A DNA stretch of 9,657 nucleotides, from assembly GCA_003499925.1 (NCBI GenBank), contig DNRQ01000015.1, positions 1 through 9,657 of the forward strand, written 5' to 3'. How positions within the stretch are numbered: the first letter of the stretch is position 1; each line of letters begins with the position of its first letter. Origin of the DNA: Geobacter sp. (GTDB lineage Bacteria; Desulfobacterota; Desulfuromonadia; Geobacterales; Geobacteraceae). The position numbers were made by a program, and so were the translations under genes. Shown here piece by piece: positions 1 to 4,791 of the stretch. The notes beneath the pieces are model-generated. The model did not search any database. It had not been told where the DNA came from and saw nothing but the letters and a program-made list of their open reading frames with translations.

Positions 1-29
1 GGAGTTTTAATTGTCGCTGATCACCTGAG

Positions 30-335
30 ATGACTAAAAAGGAAGAGTTCCAGAGTGATCAACCTATGACGCCAGAACAGAGGAGAATGGTGGATCAACT
101 ATCGGAGAGAGACATCAAGGAGATGGACCAGGCGCTTCTGTCAAATGCCTCTTCCGAATGGTGCCAGGTTGCCAGGATCGTCACAACAACCATGATAGAA
201 CTCGACAACGGACGGGGACTCCCGAACGTTTATTTCGCCGAGCGAATCGAACATCTGGTAAGGGAAGGGGTCCTGGAGTCAAAAGAAGACCTGACCCGCA
301 CGCGAGTCAGCGAGGTCCGCTTTAAAACCAAGTAG
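30..335 (+). CDS. DUF3658-like small protein, 101 aa
   Basis: Function unknown. The sequence resembles the DUF3658 domain as I remember it: an MTPEQRR start of a helix, a central ALLSNASSEWCQVARIV segment, then TTMIELDNGRGLPNVYFAERI and a C-terminal LVREGVLES...SEVRF segment. The length and the mixed helical, charged composition fit a small soluble cytoplasmic protein; there is no signal peptide or membrane segment. The start at 30 follows an in-frame stop at 18-20, so the protein cannot extend further upstream. No good ribosome site lies before 30 (the GGAG at 1-4 is too far), and ATG 66 (residue 13) is an alternative start. The next gene begins 129 bp downstream on the same strand with no terminator between them, so read-through is possible. 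DUF3658 is sometimes joined to DUF1835 in longer proteins; here it stands alone. The coding call is firm, the family call moderate. Confidence 0.8.
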   Translation: MTKKEEFQSDQPMTPEQRRMVDQLSERDIKEMDQALLSNASSEWCQVARIVTTTMIELDNGRGLPNVYFAERIEHLVREGVLESKEDLTRTRVSEVRFKTK

Positions 336-464
336 CGGAAGGCCCAACGCCCCTGAAATCGTTCGCAAATCTACTTCGAAATCAAGTCGTTGACGCTATC
401 TTCGGAGATCGGCACAACCCGTGAACCTCAGAGCCGAGCTGAGTGTATCTGAAGGGAGGAGGAA

Positions 465-875
465 ATGCCCCTTTTCCAGGAGGTACTAAGTCAACAGCCG
501 TACCCGTGTTTCAAGCTGACCGACGTTCCCCTATCCCTGCAGCCTGAATTGAAAAAGGGGATGCTCTGTCTCTACAACATCGACAGGCACCTTTTTGAGT
601 TTCCGACAGTCGGGCAGTTCGCACATGCTGAAAAGCTCTTCTCCTACCTCGATTTCATCGGTTATTACTCCATCGCTGAATTCCGCGACCTCGTCTTTGC
701 CGATCTGCTCCCGATCAACTGTCCTTCCTGTAAAGGACCGGTCAAAGACGCGGGGATGATTTCCTTCGAGTTGGAAGAACCGGGCACGGCGGAGGTAAAC
801 GTTGTCAGCGGGGATGCGGAAGTTTATGTCTGCGATTTCTGCAAGCGGCCATTCGCGGTGATGCCGATCGTCTAA
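465..875 (+). CDS. Hypothetical 136-aa protein with C-terminal zinc-ribbon-like cysteine pairs
   Basis: I do not recognise a named family. The first 80 residues are hydrophobic and aromatic with helical stretches (for example AEKLFSYLDFIGYYSIAEF, residues 55-73) but no signal peptide. The C-terminal third has C86-P-S-C89 and C123-D-F-C126 separated by 33 residues, and each pair is followed within four residues by a K/R-P turn. This is the layout of a beta-rich zinc ribbon. Cytoplasmic location is inferred. The start is well supported: GGGAGGAGG at 454-462 sits just before ATG 465. It may be co-transcribed with the DUF3658-like gene 129 bp upstream. The first clear terminator downstream on this strand is the hairpin at 1036-1071, about 160 bp past the stop. 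Role unknown; metal binding is an inference from the cysteines only. Confidence 0.82.
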   Translation: MPLFQEVLSQQPYPCFKLTDVPLSLQPELKKGMLCLYNIDRHLFEFPTVGQFAHAEKLFSYLDFIGYYSIAEFRDLVFADLLPINCPSCKGPVKDAGMISFELEEPGTAEVNVVSGDAEVYVCDFCKRPFAVMPIV

Positions 876-1020
876 CCCCGTCCGGGGAGACTCAGGTCGC
901 CTATAAAGTCAGTGTTATTACAGGCCAGTCAGTTGTAGCAAAGCTGCAGAAATAGTTTCCTCCGTCTGCCCCCAGCCTGCCCCTCCACCTCTTCCTGAGC
1001 GGGAATTGAGTAAGGCTGAC

Positions 1021-1035
1021 CTTGTCGTTGACAAG
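1021..1035. repeat. Short perfect inverted repeat next to the terminator
   Basis: CTTGTC-GTT-GACAAG gives a 6-bp perfect stem with a 3-base loop. It abuts the stronger terminator hairpin that starts at 1036, so a transcript through the region would carry two stacked hairpins. It may assist termination or be chance; nothing more can be said. Confidence 0.5.
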
Positions 1036-1071
1036 AAAAGCCCCACCCGGGAAGCCTGGCGGGGCTTTTTT
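1036..1071. terminator. Bidirectional rho-independent terminator between convergent small genes
   Basis: The left arm AAAAGCCCCACC (1036-1047) pairs with GGCGGGGCTTTT (1058-1069) with one mismatch and a 10-base loop. On the plus strand the stem runs into six T residues (1066-1071). On the minus strand the end of the stem reads GGGGCTTTTCTT, so it can also stop transcription from the right. It lies between the 136-aa gene (stop at 875) and the convergent 58-aa gene (stop at 1169), and can serve both. Confidence 0.85.
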
Positions 1072-1168
1072 ACAGCTGCAGCAGTGGTTGGCAAACCTCA
1101 CGGCCGACCCGATGAGGCTAACCTGATCGGTTCAGCTCACCTGATCATGGAATCAAAAGGTGCATCCG

Positions 1169-1345
1169 CTAGCCTGAGCCGGTCAACTGGACCGGACTGC
1201 AGAGACTTGCGGGGTCGTGAGCTCTTGCGCCGCATTTGCTGCAACTCACGGTGGCATCCGAAGCTAGTTTGTTTATCAGTCTGGCATTCTCCATGGTACA
1301 GATTTTGTCGTGACTGCTCTCAAGGTTGGTACCTTCATGTCTCAT
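1169..1345 (-). CDS. Small cysteine-containing protein, 58 aa, unknown function
   Basis: Reading from ATG at 1345 down to TAG at 1171-1169 gives a 58-residue protein that begins MRHEGTNLESSHDKICTMEN and ends VQLTGSG. Support for translation is strong: AAGGAGGTG (1360-1352) lies 8 bases before the ATG, a TTGCTT-17-TGTAAT promoter lies further upstream, and a terminator follows at 1071-1036. Cysteines are C16, C35, C38 and C49; the core VSCSKCGARAHDPASLCSP (residues 33-51) has a CxxC pair and a third cysteine ten residues on, plus H43, which could bind a metal. There is no signal peptide, so it is probably cytoplasmic. I have the impression of similar CSKCGA.AHDPAS proteins in Geobacter genomes but cannot confirm this. 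It falls under common minimum-length cut-offs and is easily missed. Its leader has competing hairpins (see findings). Confidence 0.8.
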   Translation of the reverse strand: MRHEGTNLESSHDKICTMENARLINKLASDATVSCSKCGARAHDPASLCSPVQLTGSG

Positions 1346-1351
1346 CGTCTA

Positions 1352-1382
1352 CACCTCCTTGAAGGTGAAAGGGACTCACCTT
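1352..1382 (-). promoter_or_regulatory. Leader with two mutually exclusive hairpins, one covering the ribosome site
   Basis: On the minus strand AAGGTGA (1382-1376) pairs perfectly with TCACCTT (1368-1362) across a 7-base loop. The CACCT within the second arm (1367-1363) can instead pair with AGGTG (1356-1352), the tail of the AAGGAGGTG ribosome site of the 58-aa gene. The two hairpins cannot form together: the first frees the ribosome site, the second hides it. This is the architecture of a translational switch; the trigger is unknown, and no known riboswitch class is recognised. Confidence 0.4.
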
Positions 1383-1393
1383 CCCTGACTCTC

Positions 1394-1422
1394 ATTACAT
1401 CACAACTCCTCGTAATAAGCAA
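1394..1422 (-). promoter_or_regulatory. Putative sigma-70 promoter of the 58-aa gene
   Basis: On the minus strand TTGCTT (1422-1417) and TGTAAT (1399-1394) are separated by exactly 17 bases. The -10 matches 5 of 6 consensus bases, the -35 matches 3 of 6. Transcription would start near 1387, just before the hairpin leader of the 58-aa gene. Confidence 0.5.
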
Positions 1423-1512
1423 TTTACCTGTCTACGCCGAACCGCTAGGTGCACGTCCTGACTCTTCCTCAAAGGCCGACATGATCTCCAGGGACTGTCA
1501 TAGACGTCCTCC

Positions 1513-1599
1513 TCCCCCTTTAGCAAAGGGGGATCGAGGGGGATTTAGTCAGCTCAGGTGGGCAAAATCCCCCCTTGCCCCCCTTTGCAAAGGGGGGTA
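1513..1599. repeat. REP-like pair of inverted palindromic units
   Basis: The unit at 1513-1546 (CCCCCTTTAGCAAAGGGGGA followed by TCGAGGGGGATTT) recurs in inverted orientation at 1565-1599 (reverse complement starts TACCCCCCTTTGCAAAGGGG and ends AAGGGGGGATTT). Each unit has its own CCCCCTTT/AAAGGGGG stem, and the two units together can form one long hairpin across an 18-base spacer. This arrangement is typical of intergenic REP/BIME elements; units with this core recur in many genomes as far as I recall. It lies in the 426-bp stretch (1346-1771) between the divergent 58-aa and reductase genes, where it may also insulate the two transcripts. Confidence 0.6.
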
Positions 1600-1703
1600 A
1601 AGGCACAGCCTTTGTTTTGGATATAGTTCCGTTGAGGGAACAGCGGCATGGAATCCAGCTGAAGATCGACCCACTGCAGGTTGTCGCCAATGAACTCGAC
1701 CCA

Positions 1704-1712
1704 TGGTATAGT
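1704..1712 (+). promoter_or_regulatory. Putative extended -10 promoter of the FMN reductase gene
   Basis: TGGTATAGT contains the TGn extension and a -10 hexamer TATAGT (5 of 6). No convincing -35 lies at 16-18 bases upstream; a TTGTCG at 1681-1686 is 20 bases away. Expected start of transcription is near 1719, directly before the palindrome at 1724-1735. Confidence 0.4.
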
Positions 1713-1723
1713 CGTAACTGACA

Positions 1724-1735
1724 GTACGATCGTAC
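1724..1735. promoter_or_regulatory. 12-bp perfect palindrome, candidate operator
   Basis: GTACGATCGTAC is a perfect 12-bp palindrome without a loop, a shape suited to a dimeric repressor and not to an RNA hairpin. It lies 36 bp before the ATG of the reductase gene and just downstream of the proposed start of transcription, where a bound protein would block the polymerase. The regulator is unknown. Confidence 0.4.
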
Positions 1736-1771
1736 CCACTCTGTATGCTTCGCTAGCTATAGGAGATCGAC

Positions 1772-2326
1772 ATGGGCCAATACCAAATAGTCGTCGTAGT
1801 CGGCAGCCTTCGCCGGGATTCAATCAATAAAAAACTCGCCGATGCCCTGACAAGGCTGGCACCGCCGGAGTTCTCATTCAGGCAGTTGCAAATCGGTGAC
1901 TTGCCGCTTTACAACCAGGACGACGACGCAAACCAGGCTGAGCCCGTCAAGCGGATCAAAAGCGAAATCAGGGCTGCCGCCGGCCTTATCTTCGTCACAC
2001 CCGAGTACAACCGTTCCATGCCGGGGGTGCTCAAGAATGCCCTGGACAACGCCTCGCGTCCTTACGGAGACAGTGCCTGGGCGGGCAAACCCGCAGGGGT
2101 AGTGGGCGCTTCCATCGGCACCATCGGCTCGGCCGCGGCGCAACAGCATCTGCGCAACGTCCTCGCCTACCTGGACGTACCGACACTGGGCCAACCGGAA
2201 GTATTCATCCAGGTAAAGGAGGGATTTTTCGACGCGGCCGGCAACTTCGCCAGCGCAGACACCGCTAAATTCCTGCAGGGATGGATGGACCGCTACGTGT
2301 TGTGGGTAAAACAGCACGCTGGGTGA
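1772..2326 (+). CDS. NAD(P)H-dependent FMN reductase / quinone reductase, ChrR (YieF)-like
   Basis: A 184-aa flavodoxin-fold protein of the NADPH-dependent FMN reductase family. Such enzymes bind FMN and transfer electrons from NAD(P)H to flavins or quinones; some, like E. coli ChrR of about 188 aa, also reduce chromate and related metals. The N-terminal strand IVVVVGSLRRDSINKKLADA (residues 6-25) contains the phosphate-binding GSxRxxSxN loop at 11-19. LPLYNQD follows at 44-50, and the FMN-contacting TPEYNRSMPGVLKNALD is at 76-92. No signal peptide, so cytoplasmic. Start: AGGAG at 1761-1765, six bases before ATG 1772. It stands alone, convergent with the NlpC/P60 gene whose stop is 46 bp away, with no clear terminator between them. 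A palindrome at 1724-1735 may control it. The family call is secure; the physiological substrate is not. Confidence 0.93.
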   Translation: MGQYQIVVVVGSLRRDSINKKLADALTRLAPPEFSFRQLQIGDLPLYNQDDDANQAEPVKRIKSEIRAAAGLIFVTPEYNRSMPGVLKNALDNASRPYGDSAWAGKPAGVVGASIGTIGSAAAQQHLRNVLAYLDVPTLGQPEVFIQVKEGFFDAAGNFASADTAKFLQGWMDRYVLWVKQHAG

Positions 2327-2372
2327 TGCGGGGAGGTAAAGGTAAAGGAGTTCTTTGACCAGGCGGGGTTGA

Positions 2373-3128
2373 TCAGGCGACGCGCTTGGCGCCGAGATAG
2401 CGCGAGCGGTAGTAATCGCTGTTGATATCGGAGATGGTGACCTCTCCCTTGCCTGACGAGGCATGTATCATCTTGCCCTCGCCCAGGTATATCCCGACGT
2501 GGGACGGGTAGGAGGCGTAGGTCTGAAAGAAGACCAGATCCCCTTTTCTCAACTCCCCTTGCGCAACCTCGCTCCCCATCTTGATCTGCTCCCGGGCCGT
2601 CCTGGGAAGCTCTATCTCGTGTTCCTGGAAAACCTGCTGCACGAAGCTGGAACAGTCGATCCCGGCCGGCCCCTCCCCGCCAAACCGGTAAGGCGTGCCG
2701 ATGAACTGGGCCGCCGTCTCGCCGATCTCGCCGATCTCGTCGATTTCGGCGCTGTTTTCCATGGGAGCGCCGTCCGCTGCCACGCCGACCAGCGCCGATT
2801 CTGCGTCAGTCGTCCGTGCCGGAGGACCCTTCCCGTCAGGAAGTGCACGGGAGGTTCCGGACAGAACGGCGAGAAGGGATTCCAGCGCCTGGCTCCCCGA
2901 GCTCCGGCACGTTTCGCCGTCGCCGGAGAGGGAAAGGGAGTTGTGCATCATCTGGAGCCGAAGCAGTTCCGCTGCGGCGTGTTCTCCCCTTACCGGTGAA
3001 CTGCCGTCGGCGGAGCGCCTGGAGCTTAGCAGCGTTTCGAAGGATGAAGTGCCGCGATTCTTGTTCGCTACACCGGATTCGGGAAATACCGGTGCCGGGA
3101 CATATGCCTGCAGGGGGGTAATCGCCAT
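2373..3128 (-). CDS. NlpC/P60-family cysteine peptidase (peptidoglycan hydrolase)
   Basis: 251 aa. The C-terminal domain (about residues 133-251) is an NlpC/P60 domain, which cuts the D-gamma-glutamyl-diaminopimelate bond in peptidoglycan stems. Catalytic Cys159 sits in GIDCSSFVQ (157-164), His210 in PSHVGIYLG (208-216), and the third residue is probably His222 in MIHASSGKG; GDLVFFQ (196-202) is the usual strand between them. The N-terminal 130 residues are polar, rich in Ser/Gly/Ala and apparently disordered. They begin MAITPLQAYVPAPVFPE and lack a Sec signal peptide or lipobox, which is odd for a wall enzyme. Together with the FETLLSSRR segment (30-38) this suggests export by another route, such as the flagellar secretion apparatus, but no flagellar gene is in view. 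Start: AGGA at 3138-3135, six bases before ATG 3128. A 9-bp tandem repeat encodes EIDEIGEIGE (128-137). Single-gene unit. Confidence 0.93.
   Translation of the reverse strand: MAITPLQAYVPAPVFPESGVANKNRGTSSFETLLSSRRSADGSSPVRGEHAAAELLRLQMMHNSLSLSGDGETCRSSGSQALESLLAVLSGTSRALPDGKGPPARTTDAESALVGVAADGAPMENSAEIDEIGEIGETAAQFIGTPYRFGGEGPAGIDCSSFVQQVFQEHEIELPRTAREQIKMGSEVAQGELRKGDLVFFQTYASYPSHVGIYLGEGKMIHASSGKGEVTISDINSDYYRSRYLGAKRVA
2721..2747. repeat. Three-unit 9-bp tandem repeat inside the NlpC/P60 gene
   Basis: Two exact GCCGATCTC units and one variant GTCGATTTC lie head to tail. On the coding strand they produce the acidic Glu-Ile-Gly/Asp repeat just before the catalytic domain, in the linker. 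The repeat is in frame, so slippage would change linker length by three residues per unit. Confidence 0.7.
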
Positions 3129-3187
3129 TTTTGTTCCTATCGCACCCGCTTTGCCGAGTTAGCGGCCCCGCTGGCGGATGCATAGCC

Positions 3188-3196
3188 GGGGGGGGG
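3188..3196. repeat. Homopolymeric G9 tract upstream of the NlpC/P60 gene
   Basis: Nine consecutive G on the plus strand (C9 on the coding strand of the hydrolase), about 60 bp before its ATG. Tracts of this length are prone to slippage; in a promoter region this can change the spacing of elements. No promoter hexamers around it are convincing, so a regulatory role is only a possibility. Confidence 0.55.
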
Positions 3197-3373
3197 TAAT
3201 TTTGACGCGGAGTCAACGAGCCGTCAGGGCCAGGCCGTGAACGCCTGACGAAAAGAAGGATGGGAGCGGGTTGCACGGGAAATCCCCATCCCGCAAGTCG
3301 TTGCGGATGCAACATGCCGGCCAAAAAAGGATCGGACAGCACCGACCTTCCGCTGTCTGGGAGCCCTTCCCGT

Positions 3374-3425
3374 TTTCCCTCCCCCATCCCCACCCCGACC
3401 CCCCCTTGAAGGGGAGGGGGCTTTT
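3374..3425. repeat. C/G-rich palindromic intergenic element (REP-like)
   Basis: A pyrimidine-rich run of C tracts leads into CCCCTTGAAGGGG, a 6-bp stem around a single G, then AGGGGGCTTTTTGC. I recall elements of the form CCCCTTGAAGGGGAGGG as common intergenic repeats in Geobacter and other bacteria. The trailing GGGGGCTTTTT could act as a plus-strand terminator, although no plus-strand gene precedes it. It resembles in style, but not in sequence, the inverted pair at 1513-1599. Confidence 0.45.
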
Positions 3426-3443
3426 TGCAGCGCAAGAGAGCCG

Positions 3444-3475
3444 TGCTCTGGGCAATACGAGATTCGCCCAGAGCA
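3444..3475. repeat. Perfect 10-bp inverted repeat
   Basis: TGCTCTGGGC (3444-3453) and GCCCAGAGCA (3466-3475) are exact reverse complements around a 12-base loop. There is no T run on either side, so it is not a typical terminator. It could be an operator for a dimer binding on two half sites, or a transcript hairpin in the leader of the 3658 operon. Confidence 0.55.
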
Positions 3476-3519
3476 ACGGAAGGGGTGCGAGAAATTTTTC
3501 GGGCTAAGGAGGTAATGTA

Positions 3520-3548
3520 TTGACGGAATTCAGGTTATGCGTTAAAAG
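3520..3548 (+). promoter_or_regulatory. Putative sigma-70 promoter of the 3658 operon
   Basis: TTGACG (3520-3525, 5 of 6) and TAAAAG (3543-3548, 4 of 6) are separated by 17 bases. Transcription would start near 3555, giving a leader of about 100 bases that includes the hairpin at 3571-3586. The same TTG could also be a start codon behind the strong AAGGAGG at 3506-3512; the two readings exclude each other in practice. Confidence 0.35.
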
Positions 3549-3657
3549 ATGTGACTGCGTTTATCATTAACAGAGTGGGTGCTCTGAGGTCGGCGGCGAC
3601 GGCAACCATGAGCGCCTCTGGTTCAGGGTTCGGGCTGTCTATATCGGGAGGGTTTAC

Positions 3658-4041
3658 ATGCGGCACATCATGATCGGATTGGCGGCTCTATTTGTGCTAT
3701 CGGCAGCAGCCGCTTTCGGAGGCGAGCTCCCCAGGGAAACCTCCGAGCGTATCCAGCAGGCAGATCAGCGGATGGAGAAACTCAGTGCCAGCAAGGTCGG
3801 CGAATATGCCAGGGAACAGATGGACGCCGCCAAGGTGAGCCTTATGATGGCACAGGGAGCAGGAGTCAGCGGCAATGAAAAACTGGCGCTCCAGCAGATC
3901 GAGCGGGCTGAACTGCAGTTGACGGTGGCCGAGGCCAAGGCAGGCGAGAAGGAACTCTCCGAAGACGTGGCCCTGAACCGTGCCGAACTGAAGAAGCTCG
4001 AGGCTCAGCTTGAGCGCTACATGCAGCCGGAGGAGAAATAA
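3658..4041 (+). CDS. Exported helical protein, 127 aa, DUF4398-like
   Basis: Residues 1-21 form a Sec signal peptide: MRHIMIG followed by a hydrophobic LAALFVLSAAAAF, with cleavage probably near AFGG. No lipobox cysteine is present. The mature part is almost entirely alpha-helical, rich in Ala, Glu, Lys and Gln, with the rhythm AKVSLMMAQGAG...EKLALQQIERAELQLTVAEAK that resembles DUF4398 proteins as I remember them. Periplasmic location is inferred. Start: GGGAGGG at 3646-3652, five bases before ATG 3658. The next gene starts one base after this stop codon, so the two are translationally linked and probably act together. DUF4398 genes often accompany OmpA-type peptidoglycan-binding proteins, which would suggest an envelope-structural role, but no OmpA domain is in this operon. 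Specific function unknown. Confidence 0.85.
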   Translation: MRHIMIGLAALFVLSAAAAFGGELPRETSERIQQADQRMEKLSASKVGEYAREQMDAAKVSLMMAQGAGVSGNEKLALQQIERAELQLTVAEAKAGEKELSEDVALNRAELKKLEAQLERYMQPEEK

Positions 4042-4042
4042 G

Positions 4043-4681
4043 ATGCGGACACTGAAGATAATTGCCTGCCTGTTCCTGCTCATCGCTCCCAGCGCCGTTC
4101 ACGCGGACGAGAAAGCCAAGGCACAAACCCAGATCGATGCGGCAAAGGCCGCCATCGACGCCTTCGCCAAAAAAACCAACGAGAACAAGCTGGTGGCCCG
4201 GGACATCGAGGCGGCGCGCTCCACCATCAAGAGGAGTGAAGACGCCTTCGTAAACAGCCGCACCATGTTCGGGCTCGGGGACATCAGCCCGGAGGCGGCC
4301 AACAGCGTCAAACACCTGACCGACCTGGTCGACATGCATCTGACGCTCGGGCAGAGCCGGGTCGACACGGCAAAGGCGGCTGAAGAGCTCAAGACCTTGA
4401 GCGGGCAGGTCGCCAAAATCAGGGCCAAAGTGAAGGTATTTGAAGACAGAAAGGCGGAGCTTGAGAAACTGCGGGCCGGCCTGATAAAATACGAGGCGGT
4501 CGTGAAGGAACTGGAACAGGTCAAGGCGGAGAATGCACGGCTGGCAGGAAAAGAGGCGAAGCTGTTAGACGGGCAGAAGAGTCTCAGCATCGAAATTGAC
4601 TATCTGAAGGCGGAACTCGCCAAGCGCACTGCCGCTTTGACGCCTGCCCCCGAGGCGGCGGCTGAGGCAGAAAAGAAGTAA
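4043..4681 (+). CDS. Exported coiled-coil protein, 212 aa, partner of the preceding gene
   Basis: ATG 4043 begins a clear signal peptide, MRTLKIIACLFLLIAPSAVH, with a predicted cut after Ala21 (AVHA-DEK). An in-frame ATG at 4010 would add 11 polar residues before it and overlap the upstream gene by 32 bp, so 4043 is preferred; its ribosome site GGAGGAG at 4030-4036 lies in the end of the preceding gene. The mature protein is helical throughout. Residues 22-105 contain Ala/Lys-rich helices; residues about 110-205 have heptad-like spacing (KVKVFEDRKAELEKLRAGL, VKELEQVKAENARLAGKEA) typical of a coiled coil. The C-terminus is a short Pro/Ala/Glu tail. It is likely periplasmic. No catalytic motif is visible. 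The one-base gap to the upstream DUF4398-like gene and the terminator at 4713-4747 define a two-gene operon of structural envelope proteins, by inference. Confidence 0.87.
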   Translation: MRTLKIIACLFLLIAPSAVHADEKAKAQTQIDAAKAAIDAFAKKTNENKLVARDIEAARSTIKRSEDAFVNSRTMFGLGDISPEAANSVKHLTDLVDMHLTLGQSRVDTAKAAEELKTLSGQVAKIRAKVKVFEDRKAELEKLRAGLIKYEAVVKELEQVKAENARLAGKEAKLLDGQKSLSIEIDYLKAELAKRTAALTPAPEAAAEAEKK

Positions 4682-4712
4682 CCGGCTTACCGGCGACAGA
4701 TCAACTGACAAG

Positions 4713-4747
4713 CAGGCGGGGGATAATTTCCTCCGCCTGTTTCATTT
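4713..4747 (+). terminator. Rho-independent terminator of the two-gene envelope operon
   Basis: CAGGCGGGGGA (4713-4723) pairs with TCCTCCGCCTG (4729-4739) along 11 positions with one G-T wobble and a 5-base loop TAATT. TTTCATTT follows at 4740-4747. It starts 32 bases after the stop codon of the coiled-coil gene. Confidence 0.88.
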
Positions 4748-4791
4748 GGCAGTTCCCGTTTCCTAGCCTGCGCCTTGCTCCGGAGAAGAAC

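Larger units (their letters stand above)
3129..3657. other. 529-bp intergenic stretch between divergent genes, rich in dyads
   Basis: No convincing gene on either strand apart from a possible 16-residue peptide. From left to right it holds: a run of nine G (3188-3196); an inverted repeat CGTCAGG/CCTGACG (3222-3228, 3244-3250); a 16-bp dyad CCGCAA-GTCG-TTGCGG (3291-3306); a C/G-rich element centred on CCCCTTGAAGGGG (3374-3425); a 10-bp inverted repeat (3444-3475); a strong ribosome site without a long ORF (3506-3512); and a small hairpin CAGAG-TGGGTG-CTCTG (3571-3586). It must contain the promoters of the NlpC/P60 gene and of the 3658 operon. Confidence 0.6.

Noticed and set aside
876..887. 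CCCCGTCCGGGG directly after the stop of the 136-aa gene as a terminator
   Set aside because: The stem is only four base pairs and has no T run; the clear terminator lies at 1036-1071.
901..1101. Minus-strand frame beginning MRFANHCCSCKK
   Set aside because: It runs through the strong terminator hairpin at 1036-1071, and its cysteines come from GC-rich intergenic sequence without a ribosome site.
1087..1168. Possible cyclic-dinucleotide (GEMM) riboswitch because of GCAAAC in GC-rich dyads
   Set aside because: The conserved core of the class could not be traced, and the stretch is the 3' region of the minus-strand 58-aa gene.
1874..2464. Minus-strand open frame of 196 codons opposite the FMN reductase
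   Set aside because: The plus-strand protein has the full GSxRxxSxN and TPEYNxSxPG motifs; the opposite frame has no such feature.
2463..3162. Several plus-strand open frames opposite the NlpC/P60 gene
   Set aside because: They are shadows of a gene with an intact Cys-His catalytic motif and a ribosome site.
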